From NCBI GenBank assembly GCA_001969505.1, contig LSSK01000419.1, positions 1-40,524 of the forward strand: a stretch of 40,524 nt of DNA. The letters are read 5' to 3'. Of the stretch, positions 11,901-25,277 are shown one piece after another; position 1 is the first letter of the stretch, and every line of letters begins with the position of its first letter. The notes below the pieces were generated by a model that saw nothing but the letters and a program-made list of their open reading frames with translations, made no database searches and was not told the origin of the DNA. The DNA is from Zancudomyces culisetae. Lineage: Eukaryota; Kickxellomycota; Harpellomycetes; Harpellales; Legeriomycetaceae. The position numbers and the translations under genes were made by a program.

Positions 11901-14198
11901 ATCTTTGCCAATTTGTCAATTAATAACCAACCGACGTTATTAGCACCATTATCATTACCAAAATCTTTACAGCCATTGGCAGATACTCTGATCCAAGATA
12001 AAAATAAGAGTAGGATGAATAATAATTCGACTATTAACGCCAATTGTAATAATAATTCCGAAAATAGTAATGCCAAATCTAGTATAAATACAAGTAACAA
12101 GGAGCAAAAGAGTATTGAAAGTTACCAGGGTCAAGATCTTTCTTCATTCATGTACACACTGATAAAGACAATAAGGCTATTGAACTACAATATTTCAAAG
12201 TTTTTGGAAGCTTCATCCACGAATTCGTGTAATCACGACGCCATTAGCAGCACTTTACATCCTGATGGCAAAAATACATTGTTTTGGATACATACTTTGG
12301 AAATGTACAAGTCAATTCTTACAATTCTGCACAACCTGTCTGACCAAATTGTACTATTCCCCAACAACACAAACAACGCCAGTCTTGGTAGTACTAGTAA
12401 AGCAGAAGGGCCATCCCTATCTGACAATTCCTATAGTATGGTTGCGGCGACTTTGGTTGAGTTTTTGATGGTGTTTATTTCGATGGATGATGATTGCTCC
12501 AACCACAATGATTATTGCGGTATACTTGAAGATTCCAAGTATTACTCCAACTATTATATTTCGTTGGCCTATGAAACGTTGGGTAAATTACTTGTAGCAA
12601 ACAACAACAACAACAATAATAATAATAACAACAATACTAATACTGGTACTGGTACTGGTACTAATACTAATATCAGTGCTAACACTAATGCTAGTGGTGG
12701 TTTGGATTGTAATGTCAGTAATAATATATTTGTAATTCTTATGAATACCAAACCGACAGTTTTGCGTAGAATTATCGAACCATGCATTAAAATACTAACA
12801 AATCTGCACTTCAGCCAAGTTTTTACCAGCGTCTTGTATAAAAATAATTCTACAGAGAAAGGCGGTGCAACGACTGCTAGTAATTATGGACAAGATATGC
12901 CAATAGGATCAAAAATGATGTGGCTGAGTAAATCGCTTGTGGTTTTATCGAATCTGGTTTTGTTTCCTATACATAACTATTGTCCCAAATCTCTAGTATC
13001 GATTATCAACACAGAATCGAAATCAAAATCGAAATCAAAATCAAAATCAAAGTTCAATTTGAACAACAAGGATAAGAATAAGAATGCCATTGTGCTGATT
13101 AAAAACAGCTCCAATTATTTTGATAATCTCAATAAACCAATCCCAGATTTGATGACTATGCCAACACCTTCTTCCGTGATTAGGTGCGCTAGTGTAATTG
13201 GTGGTGGTAATGATAGCAATGATGACAATAACATAAAGAACTTTGGTACTGGATTTAATGCCAATTTTGGTTTTGGGTTGGGATTGGGATTAGGATTGGA
13301 TGGTATTCCCATGCCATTCCTGAACATCTTGAAATCCAATCCACCATCATATTCACATAATACCAACACTGCGAAGAATATCCAACTCGTCCACACTCTT
13401 CAAAACTATTGTGATATTATTCAATCGATTCAGCAAAGCAAGTTGGTTCAGAAATCGCTAATCAATATCCTGGTTTATACTTTGCAGCAGATCATTGAGT
13501 ACTATGGTCTAAAGTCGCTAGTGGATAACCTTAATAACTCTGCGTCGTCCAGTGAACAAATCAGCGTAGTTAATTTTAAACAACTGTACTACAAAAAGAC
13601 GTCGACAACTCTACAGCCATCATCACAATCTCTACTTGTCCCAATAACCAACACTGTTCAATACAAGCTCAATATTAAGGGTACTTTTACTGGAGCCTTT
13701 GCAGCAACCAATGCCAGTGTTACCAATACCAACAATGCGGTCTATGGGATGATGTACCTAGAACTTGCCGACAAGTTGTTCAAGCTGTTGAAATACTTGA
13801 AACACGTCCACATCAACAAGGACAATTTGGAATCCTTTATTACTGGTTATCAAACTTCTTCATCCGACAACCTCACTACCACACCTACTTTTGTTTGTAA
13901 TGATGATCAAGTTGTTCAACAAAAAAATCCCAATTTGCTAAATACAAGCCCAAAAGATATCAATGTTATTAATGCCATTGGTGATGATGAAAACAATAAT
14001 AGTGACATTGATGGTAGTAGCGGCAGTAGTAGTAGTAGTAGTAGTAGTAATAGCAATATCAATAGCCAAAGCCATGGTTATCGTATTGATGATTGTGGTG
14101 TTGATGGTTACGAGTATTTGGCTGCCGAGTATTATAAAATCATTGATTATCTACCCCATCATTATACAAAAATGTTTTTCTCTATAGTTTATGATTGA
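8070..14198 (+). CDS. SWI1: Swi1/ARID-type SWI/SNF chromatin-remodelling subunit
   Basis: A single open frame of 2042 residues without introns. It should be the ARID subunit of the SWI/SNF remodeller (yeast Swi1, fission yeast Sol1, animal ARID1), acting in the nucleus. The first 660 residues are Gln/Asn-rich, with long Gln tracts (residues about 16-25, 267-293, 490-525) and a poly-Asn run near 455. A divergent ARID fold lies at about 667-826, including LPSIQLPSLEAYGLDYKTVF, KNGGLEKLE, a conserved tryptophan and YTKFLSPLESL. A Gln-rich coil follows (about 929-999), then YIPLERRVDSYGG at 1036 and NIHAITMALQSG near 1082, the hallmark start of the Swi1 carboxyl region. The remaining helical, armadillo-like part is interrupted by Asn/Thr, Lys/Ser, Gly/Leu and Ser repeats. 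An in-frame TAA nine bases upstream supports the start. The assignment rests on motif order rather than high identity. Confidence 0.82.
8866..8948 (+). repeat. CAA/CAG trinucleotide array (poly-Gln)
   Basis: The longest of several in-frame CAA/CAG arrays in the Swi1-like gene. Its centre is a nearly pure CAA run of about 17 units (8886-8936), flanked by CAG-interrupted units; it encodes about 27 glutamines. Other arrays lie near 8115, 8424, 8686, 9530-9640 and 10860-11065. Confidence 0.9.
11790..11850 (+). repeat. AATACT/AACACT hexamer array (Asn-Thr repeat)
   Basis: An in-frame tandem hexamer encodes alternating Asn and Thr in the Swi1-like protein. A related Asn/Thr/Gly-rich array occurs at 12600-12690, and a Lys-Ser array (TCAAAA/TCGAAA units) at about 13017-13052. 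Confidence 0.85.
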
Positions 14199-14420
14199 TT
14201 CTTTCTATTTTTGCTCTTTTTTACGCTTTTTTTTATTTTCCATCTTTTCATATTATGCTTATATATTTACCTGTTTATTTAGACATTTTTTATTATTCAA
14301 AAGATTTTTGTAAATTAAATACTATAAACTTGCTCTTTAACTCAAACTAGATTTGTAATTTTAATATCCTTTCTTTTTTTCTTTCTTTCTTTCTTTACTA
14401 TTATCATAATGTTTGTTTGG
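14199..14420. other. Convergent 3' region Swi1-like/MSH2
   Basis: A 222-base gap shared by the 3' ends of two convergent genes. It is very T-rich on the plus strand and includes a TTTC tetranucleotide run near 14378-14396. Polyadenylation of both transcripts must fall here or overlap the other gene. Confidence 0.5.
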
Positions 14421-17400
14421 TTATAAACAGAGTAGTTGTGAAATATATCTGTTTTGGGAAAACTTGGGCATATAGGCACCTTTATGCTTGTTTATAATCT
14501 GCAATACCCGTTGTTTATCCCCAGCCCCACCACCACTACTATCGTCACCATTACTATTCATCGTGCTTGATTTGATGTCCTTAGTTATTGAAGACAAAAA
14601 CTCAATAATTAACTGAACTCCTTGTTCCTTATCGTCAGCTCCCTGATCCACATCCGCCATTTCTACATCATCGCCATCATTGCCATCATTGCCATTGGAA
14701 ATACTAGCTGTAGTTTGTACCAGACGCTTTGTAGCCAAGTCAAGAACCGACTCCGGAAATCCCGCCATTTTGGCCACCTGGATTCCAAAACTCTGGTCGC
14801 TTGGCCCCTCAACAATTTTGTATAAAAGAGTCAAAAACTCTTCCACATCACTACTACTAACGTCCTTATTCCCACTTGCATTCCCACTTGCACCTGCACT
14901 AGTACCAGTACTAATGCTGCTACCAGTTATCTTGGCCATTACATGTAAATTACACACCTTATTGGCACCACAACTATTTGCCTCCACCAACTTGGTTGTT
15001 AATTCGTGAAAATGCGTTGCAAATAAACAGAACGCCCCCAACCTCTCCATAATATACTGCGAAATCCCGAACGCCAGCCCATACCCATCAAATGTACTGG
15101 TCCCTCTACCCAATTCATCAATAATAATCAACGAGTTGCTCGTCGCATTGTTCAGTATTTGTGCCGTTTCCAACATTTCGGCCATAAATGTACTCACACC
15201 CTTATATATCGCATCACCTGCCCCAACACGTGCGTAGATTCCGTCAAATATACTAAGAAGTGGCCCAGATCCTTCCAAAGAATCCATGAACTCTTCGCCT
15301 TGATCACATGGAATATAAGATCCCATTTGCGCCATCAGTACTATGATTCCCACTTGCTTTATGTAGGTTGATTTTCCTCCCATGTTTGGTCCTGTTATCA
15401 CTATAAACTCCTTATCCCGCTGTTTATTTTCTCCACTTTGGTTATAGGTTACCATATCCACATCATTTGGTATAAAATTGACATTTTCCTGGACCTCCAA
15501 GCATGGATGTCTACAATTTTTCAATCTAATAATTCTCCTCACCCCTCCCGCTGACCCCTCTTCTCTCTGCTGAATTCCATTTACTTGATTAGGTTTTTCC
15601 ACTACCATCTTTGGTCTCACATATGGAACAGGCGCAGTTGATGCCGCCTCTGCCATACTCACAACCACATCGAGATGCGCAATTGTTGTGTTTATTGCAT
15701 TCATCACCGAGCTGTACGTCGCTCCTATCTTTATTATCTCCTTAACCAAACTGCTTTGCGTTCGGTCGTATGATGTCGACAGGTCCATGTACCGCTCACT
15801 ATACTTTCTCAATACCGATGTTGTGAAATACACACCGTTTCGCAACGTACTGAGTTCATGGTATTTGCTTTGTTTATTTCTCAAACATGATGCATCCTAT
15901 TATTTTTATTTTTATTTTTATTTTTATTTTTATTTTTATTTAGTTTATCAAGCAATAACTAAAATACTTATTATACTATTCTTTATCCGACACTTACATT
16001 TCTACTGAGTCTAAAACAATATCCATATGTGGGTGACTGCTCCAATTTGAGCTTTTTGTCCATTTCCATTCCCAAGTCCATAGAAGTCTGCTCTTGCTCA
16101 CTGTGCATTTTCTGTAATGTTTGGTCCATTTCACGCTTCAACTCTATAATTTTAGTGTTCAGTAAATGTTTATATATTCTTTATAAATATAGATGTAAAT
16201 ATATGCTGATTTTCTACTGCATGTTTATTTATCACCTGTTCTATATTAGTTTTGTTGCGATTATAAAAGTACTTGGCTATTAAACTATAAATCCTTTATA
16301 CCTTGGAGGTTGTGGTCAAAATCTGGCTTGATTATATACTGGTGACTATCCAGCAAATCCAGGTCTATTGTCGTTTCCACCATTTCCTGGTAGCTTGTGG
16401 TATTATCGATATATTTCTACGTGGTTATTTTGATATTTGATTTCAATGCTTGTACATTTTATCACGCTCCACATCTCATATCACATCCCACACTTCTCTC
16501 TTATTTTCTTACCTTTAGATCGTTAATGTAGTGTTTTTCCAAGATATTCTTCTTTTCATCTACACTTCTTAGAGTATCGTACAATCCAGGAAGCTTTATG
16601 ATTGCCTGATACACTCTTATCACATCCTGTAGATTTGCACTTCCTCTGGTAAACTTTCTACTCAATCTCGTTAAATCAGGAATCGCCTTGAGATATATAT
16701 TCTATTCCATCAATAAACCAACTTAATACATTAACATCTCTAGTGTTATAAAACATCAGTTTGGTTCAAAGTATAAAAATACAAAATATATATTATTAGT
16801 TACCCTCAGTTGTTCTCGTAGCTCCAAATCTTCATAAAATATCCCAACTAGATCTTGTCTTTCCTCTAAAAAAAAATTATTTCAGTTTTGTGTTTTATCA
16901 ATTCGATGTTTATGTTAAATACTAATGAGGTTGAATTAACGTTTTCATTCATATATACTTTTTATAAATGTTGCTAGTCATACCTATCTCCTGAATATTC
17001 ACCAGAGGTTGCTTAATCCATTGGGCTAGCAATCGCGAACCTTGATTTGTTTTGCATCTGTCCAACAATCCCTGTAAGCTCATCGTCTTGTTATTTCCTA
17101 CATGTTACCATATTTCTCTCTTAACTTGTCGCTAATTGTAGAGCTACCTGCTCAATCTCTACTAAAAGACCACTCTCCACTCCATCCACAGAATTTCTAT
17201 ATCACTTACCATCACTAGCCGTAGGTACCAAATTCAGTGCTTTTATCGCAGAGTTATCAAGTCGCATATACTGGTTTAAATTGTACTGTTTTAGTTGGTA
17301 CTGCCCCAGGTTTGATTCATCAGAAGCAAGCTATCAAATGGTGTGAAAATCGTTAATCTGTATACTCCTATTGACTTTTCACTTTTAAATTTCGATCAAT

Positions 17401-19183
17401 TAATCATTAGTGGCTATACTTACTGATAAATATTGAATTAGGCATCCAACCGATAACATTGCCTTTGATAGTTCAAACTCAGCTATTTTTCATTATTTTA
17501 AAAAATATTTATATCTGTCAAGAAGTTTACTTTTAAACTATGTATGTTTTAATCGTTGATAGTGTATACATGTATATAAGAAATAAAAATACGAGGTAGG
17601 AAGTCGTCTTACGCAATGCCGAAACTGATATTTCTGCGCTTAAGAGTCTGTTCAAGTCTTGTTCCACATTTTTACTGTTAAACATTGCTATTTAATTACA
17701 TACAATTATTGTCATTGTTTCTTCACTATCCTTTTTTATCCAGATATCATAATTGCAATATTTCCACTTGATTTCTCTCTTTTTAAAATAAAATAAAAAT
17801 GTAATAAAAAAAGACACAAAGTAGGCCATTGCTCACCTTTTTTGCAGCTTGATACCATCATTCCACTTCTTTCAATGCAGCTTTTCATTTTTATCAAATC
17901 CAAATTCCTTCCTTCCTCGTCACTCAACACCAGACACTCCTTTGCCTGATGTTGAATTATAAATGACTCGATGTTGGAATATGTATCAGTCTCGATAAAC
18001 TCGCTAACTCCTATAACTCTTGCACTATTGTCCACAAATGCTGCTCCGATAGTCTATAACCAGATTTATTTGTTCATATAGTACAAGTACTCTTTTTATT
18101 TTTATTATTCTTTTTCTTTTGATTTCTCGAAAATAAGTTACCTTTACTCCTCCAGCAAGTTGCAACCATAATGCCATCACAACGCTTGATATGTTTGAAT
18201 CGGTATTTGCAAATAACAAATCTTCCACCTCTGTTAAATTCCCTGGTGATGCCTACAATTGAAATTAGCCACTGTTATTATTATCACCTTTGCATACCTC
18301 CAACATCTTTAAAGTGTCTGATCACAAAATATACATTATATAAATCCACAACTTATAGGATATACTCTCATTTATTGAGAACGTACCTGTCGAACAACAC
18401 TCCACCCAGGTCTTTTTCCATCTTGTCCCCATATCTCTACCTTAAAATTATCTTCAAGTAGAACCTTTCTAAGGAATATTTCGGCATTCAATTTGGATAA
18501 AGTACAGGATGGAACTCCTTTATCCATTTTTCCATTCCCTATAAATGTATTCATAAAATAAAATTACATTAATTTCTAAACATACTCTACCACAGTATTT
18601 AGTTTAACCGATTATTCTGCAAGTGGTTTTTACTATTATTACCTCCTAAATAGTTGATAACAGTCATCGTCTTGTATACTGTGTTAGCCACGTGCAACGC
18701 ATCGTTTCCATGCACTGAGTAGTAATTCTATTTTAATTGTTACAGGTTTGCTCATTTGTTACTTTTTTTTGGTATAATATTTCCCAGCTGTTGAGTAAAA
18801 TATAATAGAGAACATAAATGAAAATATTGAGTCTATTTTATTTACCCCATTTTCTCTTTCAAACACTCTAACGAGCTTTTCAGTCTATTGGAGTACACAC
18901 ATCAGTTATTGTTTTTTAGAATTTCCCGAGAAACTCTCCTCCCACCGTTATTTATGTGGTTGATGTCTATTAAATTTTGTGGACTATACCTCTGGCAATC
19001 CTCGGATAAAAGCGGTAAACCCTGTTTGGTTTCTTGAATCTATATATAAGTAATAAGTATATCAGTATAAACAACTAAAACAGGGTACAATAATATATGA
19101 ATAGTGCTGAATACACTTTGTTTTTTGCTTCTTTAATTCATACCTATCTGAAATTCAGGACGGTCAGACACCTTGAAACTCAT
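14421..19183 (-). CDS. MSH2: DNA mismatch repair protein Msh2
   Basis: Msh2 pairs with Msh6 or Msh3 to recognise mismatches and loops in nuclear DNA. Sixteen exons (minus strand) join in phase to 1016 residues: 19183-19144, 19039-18990, 18884-18846, 18727-18643, 18538-18387, 18252-18142, 18053-17837, 17687-17613, 17482-17424, 17330-17210, 17097-16984, 16865-16804, 16701-16513, 16416-16302, 16143-15998 and 15896-14421. Visible landmarks are TGFTAFIRGLPE in the mismatch-binding domain, ASPGNLTEVEDLLF in the connector, LDNSAIKALNL and LLDRCKTNQGSRLLAQWIKQPL in the core, Walker A GPNMGGKST (about 694) and Walker B IIIDELGRGTS (about 782). Low-complexity inserts in the ATPase part make it longer than the usual 940 or so. 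The start MSFKVSDRPEF is typical. A 9-base microexon at 18320-18312 was considered and rejected. Identity is certain; individual splice sites are strong. Confidence 0.95.
15899..15943. repeat. ATTTTT hexamer microsatellite in MSH2 intron 15
   Basis: About seven tandem units of ATTTTT on the plus strand (AAAAAT in the transcript) end directly at the acceptor of the last MSH2 exon. The transcript therefore has an A-rich tract instead of a pyrimidine tract there. Confidence 0.9.
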
Positions 19184-19339
19184 TCTGGATTGGTAGTACT
19201 TTATTACTTTATTTTTATTTATATTCCTCTCTAAATTAAATATTATACTCTAATATACTCTCTTTTTTTCAGTTCCTCCGCACTAACTGATGTTACTATT
19301 CGGACCTTCATATACTGTTATAAAACTAGGTTTTTCATA

Positions 19340-19516
19340 ATGTTGTGCTTAATTTGTTTTGTTTCAATGGATCTGAATTCCTTGGACATACTGGTATTTG
19401 CTAATTTCTTGCCTATTTTGCAAACAATCGTGTTTTTATTGGTCAGTTATATTTGCGTTATTGTTTTTATAATGCCAAATCCATCAAATAGGGAAGTATT
19501 GGAAAACAAAGGATAG
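19340..19516 (+). CDS. Possible small membrane protein, divergent from MSH2
   Basis: A short ATG frame of 58 codons (19340 start) or 49 codons (second ATG at 19367), ending TAG at 19514-19516. The shorter form begins MDLNSLDILVFANFLPIL and has one strong hydrophobic helix (about residues 9-35), followed by a polar tail PNPSNREVLENKG. It starts 157-184 bases from the MSH2 start on the opposite strand, a normal spacing for a shared promoter. I do not recognise the family. Its amino-acid make-up looks like a single-pass membrane protein rather than random AT-rich translation, but no homology supports it, and it could also be the last exon of a spliced gene (a TAG lies just before GTTTTTCATAATG). 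Confidence 0.3.
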   Translation: MLCLICFVSMDLNSLDILVFANFLPILQTIVFLLVSYICVIVFIMPNPSNREVLENKG

Positions 19517-20524
19517 TCCAAGTACAACACCTAATGTATGATTCTTGCGAGTTGAATAATAAAACTGCCTGCCTCTTGTATATTGGCATTAAGAAGCTGC
19601 TCGAACCCACTAAAGCATAAAGCGATATACAATTACTAATATACACTGTCCCTGCCCTACGATATACGCAGCAAAAATGACCAACTCTGCTTTTCTAGTC
19701 CTGACCACCGTAACTGCCAGTATCAAATGGAAGCCTTTTATGGGTATTCATTTTTACTTCTGCCAAATATATATATTTGTATTTGGATCAGAGACCTGAC
19801 CCATCAATCTTAATTCTAAACAGATCAACTTTGATCTCCAAACTTGAAGGAGTAACAATAGCATGTGGCTAGTACCGCCCAGTTCAACGAGTTGTGGTTG
19901 TGGTTGCAACAAAAGAAAAACAGAACAGTAACTGATCCCATAAAAGCTTTTTAGCAGAACTAATGCTATACGTGCATTCATACAACACCACACCTAGATA
20001 CTATCATTTCTTTACATAAACGTCTTCACAAAAACGAGCGTGATCAATTTTCCTATAAGAACCACACAGAAAATTTTTTTTGTTTTATACATTTATTGGA
20101 TTTTTAGGGGGGGGGGGCGGATTAAGGAAAAAGCGTGGCAAGCAGAACCTTTTGATTTGCTCATGGAACCTCTATCGTATGGTAAACTAGAACTGAATTT
20201 ATTTTTGCTTTTTTTTTCCTTCGTTTCCTAGATTAAGAACCCAAAAAGATTTATGAAAGAGTGGAAAACAAATAATGGTGGGAGGATGTGGGGTTTATTG
20301 TTTTTCCACTGCGTTTGACTAATCCCAACAAATATTTTCCGAGCGTAATAAAATAATAATAACAAAATACCGACAAAAAAATTCGGTCAATGAATATTTG
20401 CGACATTGAGTATTTTACTTCAATCTTTGTTCACTAAAACTTTGTTTTTTGTAGAATTTTGAAAATATTAACAACGATACCAATTGTTGAAATTGCAAAC
20501 CGGAAACAGACTCTTACACTAACA
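19517..20524. other. Intergenic upstream of LPD1
   Basis: No supported gene. A minus-strand frame of 75 codons (ATG at 19981, ending 19754) is hydrophobic but unrecognised. The stretch includes a run of eleven G at 20107-20117, unusual in such AT-rich DNA. The last 200 bases should hold the LPD1 promoter. Confidence 0.4.
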
Positions 20525-22404
<1,880 letters not shown>

Positions 22405-22690
22405 ACTATTTTGAAGCCTTTTTTTTTACTCGTCTTCGTTTTCTAAGCATCGTTGATTTCACTTTGCTTGCTAAAAAATAAACATATATATTCAACTTTA
22501 TTTACTGTTGGAATTTGGTTTACGTTTAGTAACACAAGAGAAAATTGAAGAAGCAGGGGATGCAGAAGGTCTCTTACAAAGAATATGTTTTACACTTTTA
22601 TTATTATATTTCATTACGTATAATGAGAAAACAATTGTGGAAAAATACCCATAAAAAAATATAAGGGGGGAAAAAAAACAAATAAAACAA
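22405..22690. other. Convergent 3' region LPD1/ATIC
   Basis: A 286-base AT-rich gap between two convergent stops. AATAAA at 22477-22482 is a plausible LPD1 polyadenylation signal; A- and T-runs near 22610-22685 could serve ATIC. Confidence 0.5.
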
Positions 22691-24538
22691 TTAGTGGTGG
22701 AACAATCTCAAATTGGTATGGCACATCACCATGTTGTAGAGATTGGCCCTCTCAATGACAACGGCATCCATGACACTGCCACTTGGTGCAGCAATATACG
22801 ATACTCCAGAACGCTTGGCTCTATCAATGTTGTCAGAGAATGGGAAGAATGCATCGGATGACAATGCAACACCTGTCAAGGTTTCCATATGATCGGCGAT
22901 TTCTTTTTCAGTCAAGAAATCTGGGACTTCTTCATAATAGCTCTTCCAGTACTCAAGGTTATCAGAGTCGATCTGTTTGCTTACGTACAGGTCAATGGCG
23001 TTAGCAACATCTTGTCGCTTAACACCTTGCTTGAACTTCATATCTAAGACTCTTGGGTGGAAACGGAGCCACCAGTTGTTTGTCTTGTCTCCTGCCAAAC
23101 GTGTACAGTGGATTCTTGACTGTTGCCCTGCTCCTAGTCCAACAACCATTCCGTTTTTGGCATAACAGACGGAGTTTGATTGTGTATACTTCAATGCGAT
23201 GGTCGCTACCAAAAGATCAATCACTGCATTGGCTGGCAGATCAGTGTTTGCTGAGACAATGTTGGAAAACAGGTCCTTGCTGATGGATGCGTCGTTTCTT
23301 CGTTGATCTAGAGTAATGCCATAGACAGTGCGACTTTCGTAGCTGCTGGGCTCATAATCTGGATCAATTTCCAACACACAGTATTTCCCACCCTTCTTTT
23401 TAGACAAAATTTCAAGAGCCTCTTTTGTGTATCCAGGAGCAATGACACCATCTGAAACTTCTCTGGAAATCAGTGATGCAGTTTCTACATCACACACATC
23501 ACTGAGCCCGATAAAATCTCCAAAAGATGACATTCTGTCACTTCCCCGAGCCCTGGCGTATGCCGAAGCCAACAAACTGAGCTTGTCAGTTGGCTTGACG
23601 TGGTACACTTTCTTTTCTACGTCGCTCAACTCAATCCCTACAGCTGCTCCTGCTGGTGAAACGTGTTTAAATGATGCGGCTGCTGGCAGTCCAGTTGCTT
23701 GCTTCAGTTCTTTCACAAGTGGGTATGCGTTCAATGCATCCATCAAATTGATGTACCCAGGTGAACCACACAGAACAGTGATGGGTAGTTTGTCACCGCT
23801 CTTCATGTATACCATTGCTGGTGTCTGGTGAGGATTTACACCATATCTCAATTTCATGGCTTGGTTGCTTTCTAGACCATACTCCTTTCTAAAGTATTGG
23901 GAAATTGCGGCATCATACTCTGCAGTCATGCTGAATGCCTTTAGCGCAAACTTGTCTCTAGCCTCCTTAGCCACAGCACTGTGGTTCTTGAGTTGGCTAA
24001 CAAACTCTGCATAATCTTTAGGATCGCTGAGCACGGTGACTCTTGCATGGTTTTTGGCTGCTGCTCTCAACAGAGTAACACCTCCAATATCTATCTCCTC
24101 CACAGCCTGTTCGACAGTCACTCCTTCCTTCTCAACGGTTTTGACAAATGGGTACAGATTGCACACAACAAAGTCAATCTTGTCGATCAGGTTGTTTGCG
24201 AGGTCCTGGTGGTCTCTCTCGGTGTCCTGTGCCAAAATTCCACCGTGTACAGCGGGGTGAAGGGTTTTGACTCTCCCTCCAAGCATTTCTGGATACTTGG
24301 TGAGCTCCTCAACTTGTGTCACTGGTATTCCATGACTCAACAGGAGCTTGGAGGTTCCCCCGGAAGCAACAACTCTGACGCCCAAGGCATTCAGTTCTTG
24401 TGCTAGTTCTACGATCCCCTCTTTATCATAAACAGATAAGATTGCTACATATATTTAAATAATAAGCATAAGTGTGAGATTTAGCCATATACTCTGGGTG
24501 AGTGTATTGATAGACTAACCTGTACGTTGAGAAACCAT
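22691..24538 (-). CDS. ADE17: Bifunctional AICAR transformylase/IMP cyclohydrolase
   Basis: The enzyme carries out the last two steps of de novo purine synthesis: formyl transfer from 10-formyl-THF to AICAR, then ring closure to IMP. Exons are 24538-24520 (MVSQRT) and 24444-22691, with a 75-nt intron (GTTAGT donor, TAG acceptor), giving 590 residues (human and yeast enzymes about 592). The N-terminal IMP cyclohydrolase half shows [23 protein letters not shown] and [19 protein letters not shown]. The transformylase half shows [11 protein letters not shown] and FKHVSPAG, with Lys266 and His267 at the same numbers as the human catalytic pair. The protein ends in LRLFHH, the usual family terminus. 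A second fungal isozyme elsewhere cannot be excluded, so ADE16 versus ADE17 is a label only. Confidence 0.96.
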
Positions 24539-25277
24539 TGTTTGTGCTGTTAATTTATTGTATTTTGAGTTAGTAATTAAGCCTCTTCAATCAAAAGACA
24601 TAACTATTCTAGAACTTTAATCAAGGCGTCTTGTCCGTGTGCTATTTATACTAAAATCACATCCACAAGCAAGTTCTCTTTTTTTTTTTGAATAAATGGT
24701 GGTGGTTTAACTGTTACCATATAACCGTGGCATAACTTGTTTCCACTTACCTTTTCCCCGCTTTTTATTACTTAACTTTGCGTTGCCTCTTGATTGCTCA
24801 CATTTAGTAATGATAAATCGTCAAAAATCCATTCGATAAGAAATCTTGATGGCTTCAAAGCCTGTAGAAAAAAAAAATTTTTTTTTGGCTTTCGTTGTAT
24901 TCATTGGAAAAAATCGGTGGTGGTTGGTTGATTCGTTGAGCAATGAATTGATACTTCCCTAATCTGCTTTATCAGTCAAAAAAAAAAAAGCCAACAATTT
25001 TGAGCACCAATACTTTGATTAATGTGGTGAATGAGGTAAATGGGGGGTAAATGTGATAAATGCAAAGTGGAATATAGTGAGCGAGCTAACCTGAGAAGTC
25101 GCCCTCCTAGTAAACGATCCACATACACACATAATAATATCTTTTGCCACTAAGAACTTTTTATTGTATATCACGTATTTCCACCACCCACTGAAACACT
25201 GATTTGCCCGAATTTATAATATATCCACAAAGGTATTAAATATCAACAAAAAAAAGCGTAATCCAAAAACAGAAACA
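24539..25277. promoter_or_regulatory. Divergent intergenic region ATIC/RRM gene
   Basis: A 739-base gap between divergent starts, so both promoters should lie here. It contains a sharp poly(dA:dT) junction (A10 then T9, 24868-24886), another A11 run near 24980, and short direct repeats GGTAAATG/GATAAATG at about 25034-25061. I recognise no specific transcription-factor site. Confidence 0.4.

Noticed and set aside
18312-18320. A 9-base microexon (Met-Leu-Glu) between MSH2 exons 5 and 6
   Set aside because: It keeps the frame and has a GTATGC donor, but its acceptor would be AAG, against the TAG rule, and direct joining gives the same spacing to ASPGNL as other Msh2 proteins.
19754-19981. 75-codon minus-strand ATG frame
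   Set aside because: Hydrophobic low-complexity translation typical of AT-rich DNA; no similarity recognised.
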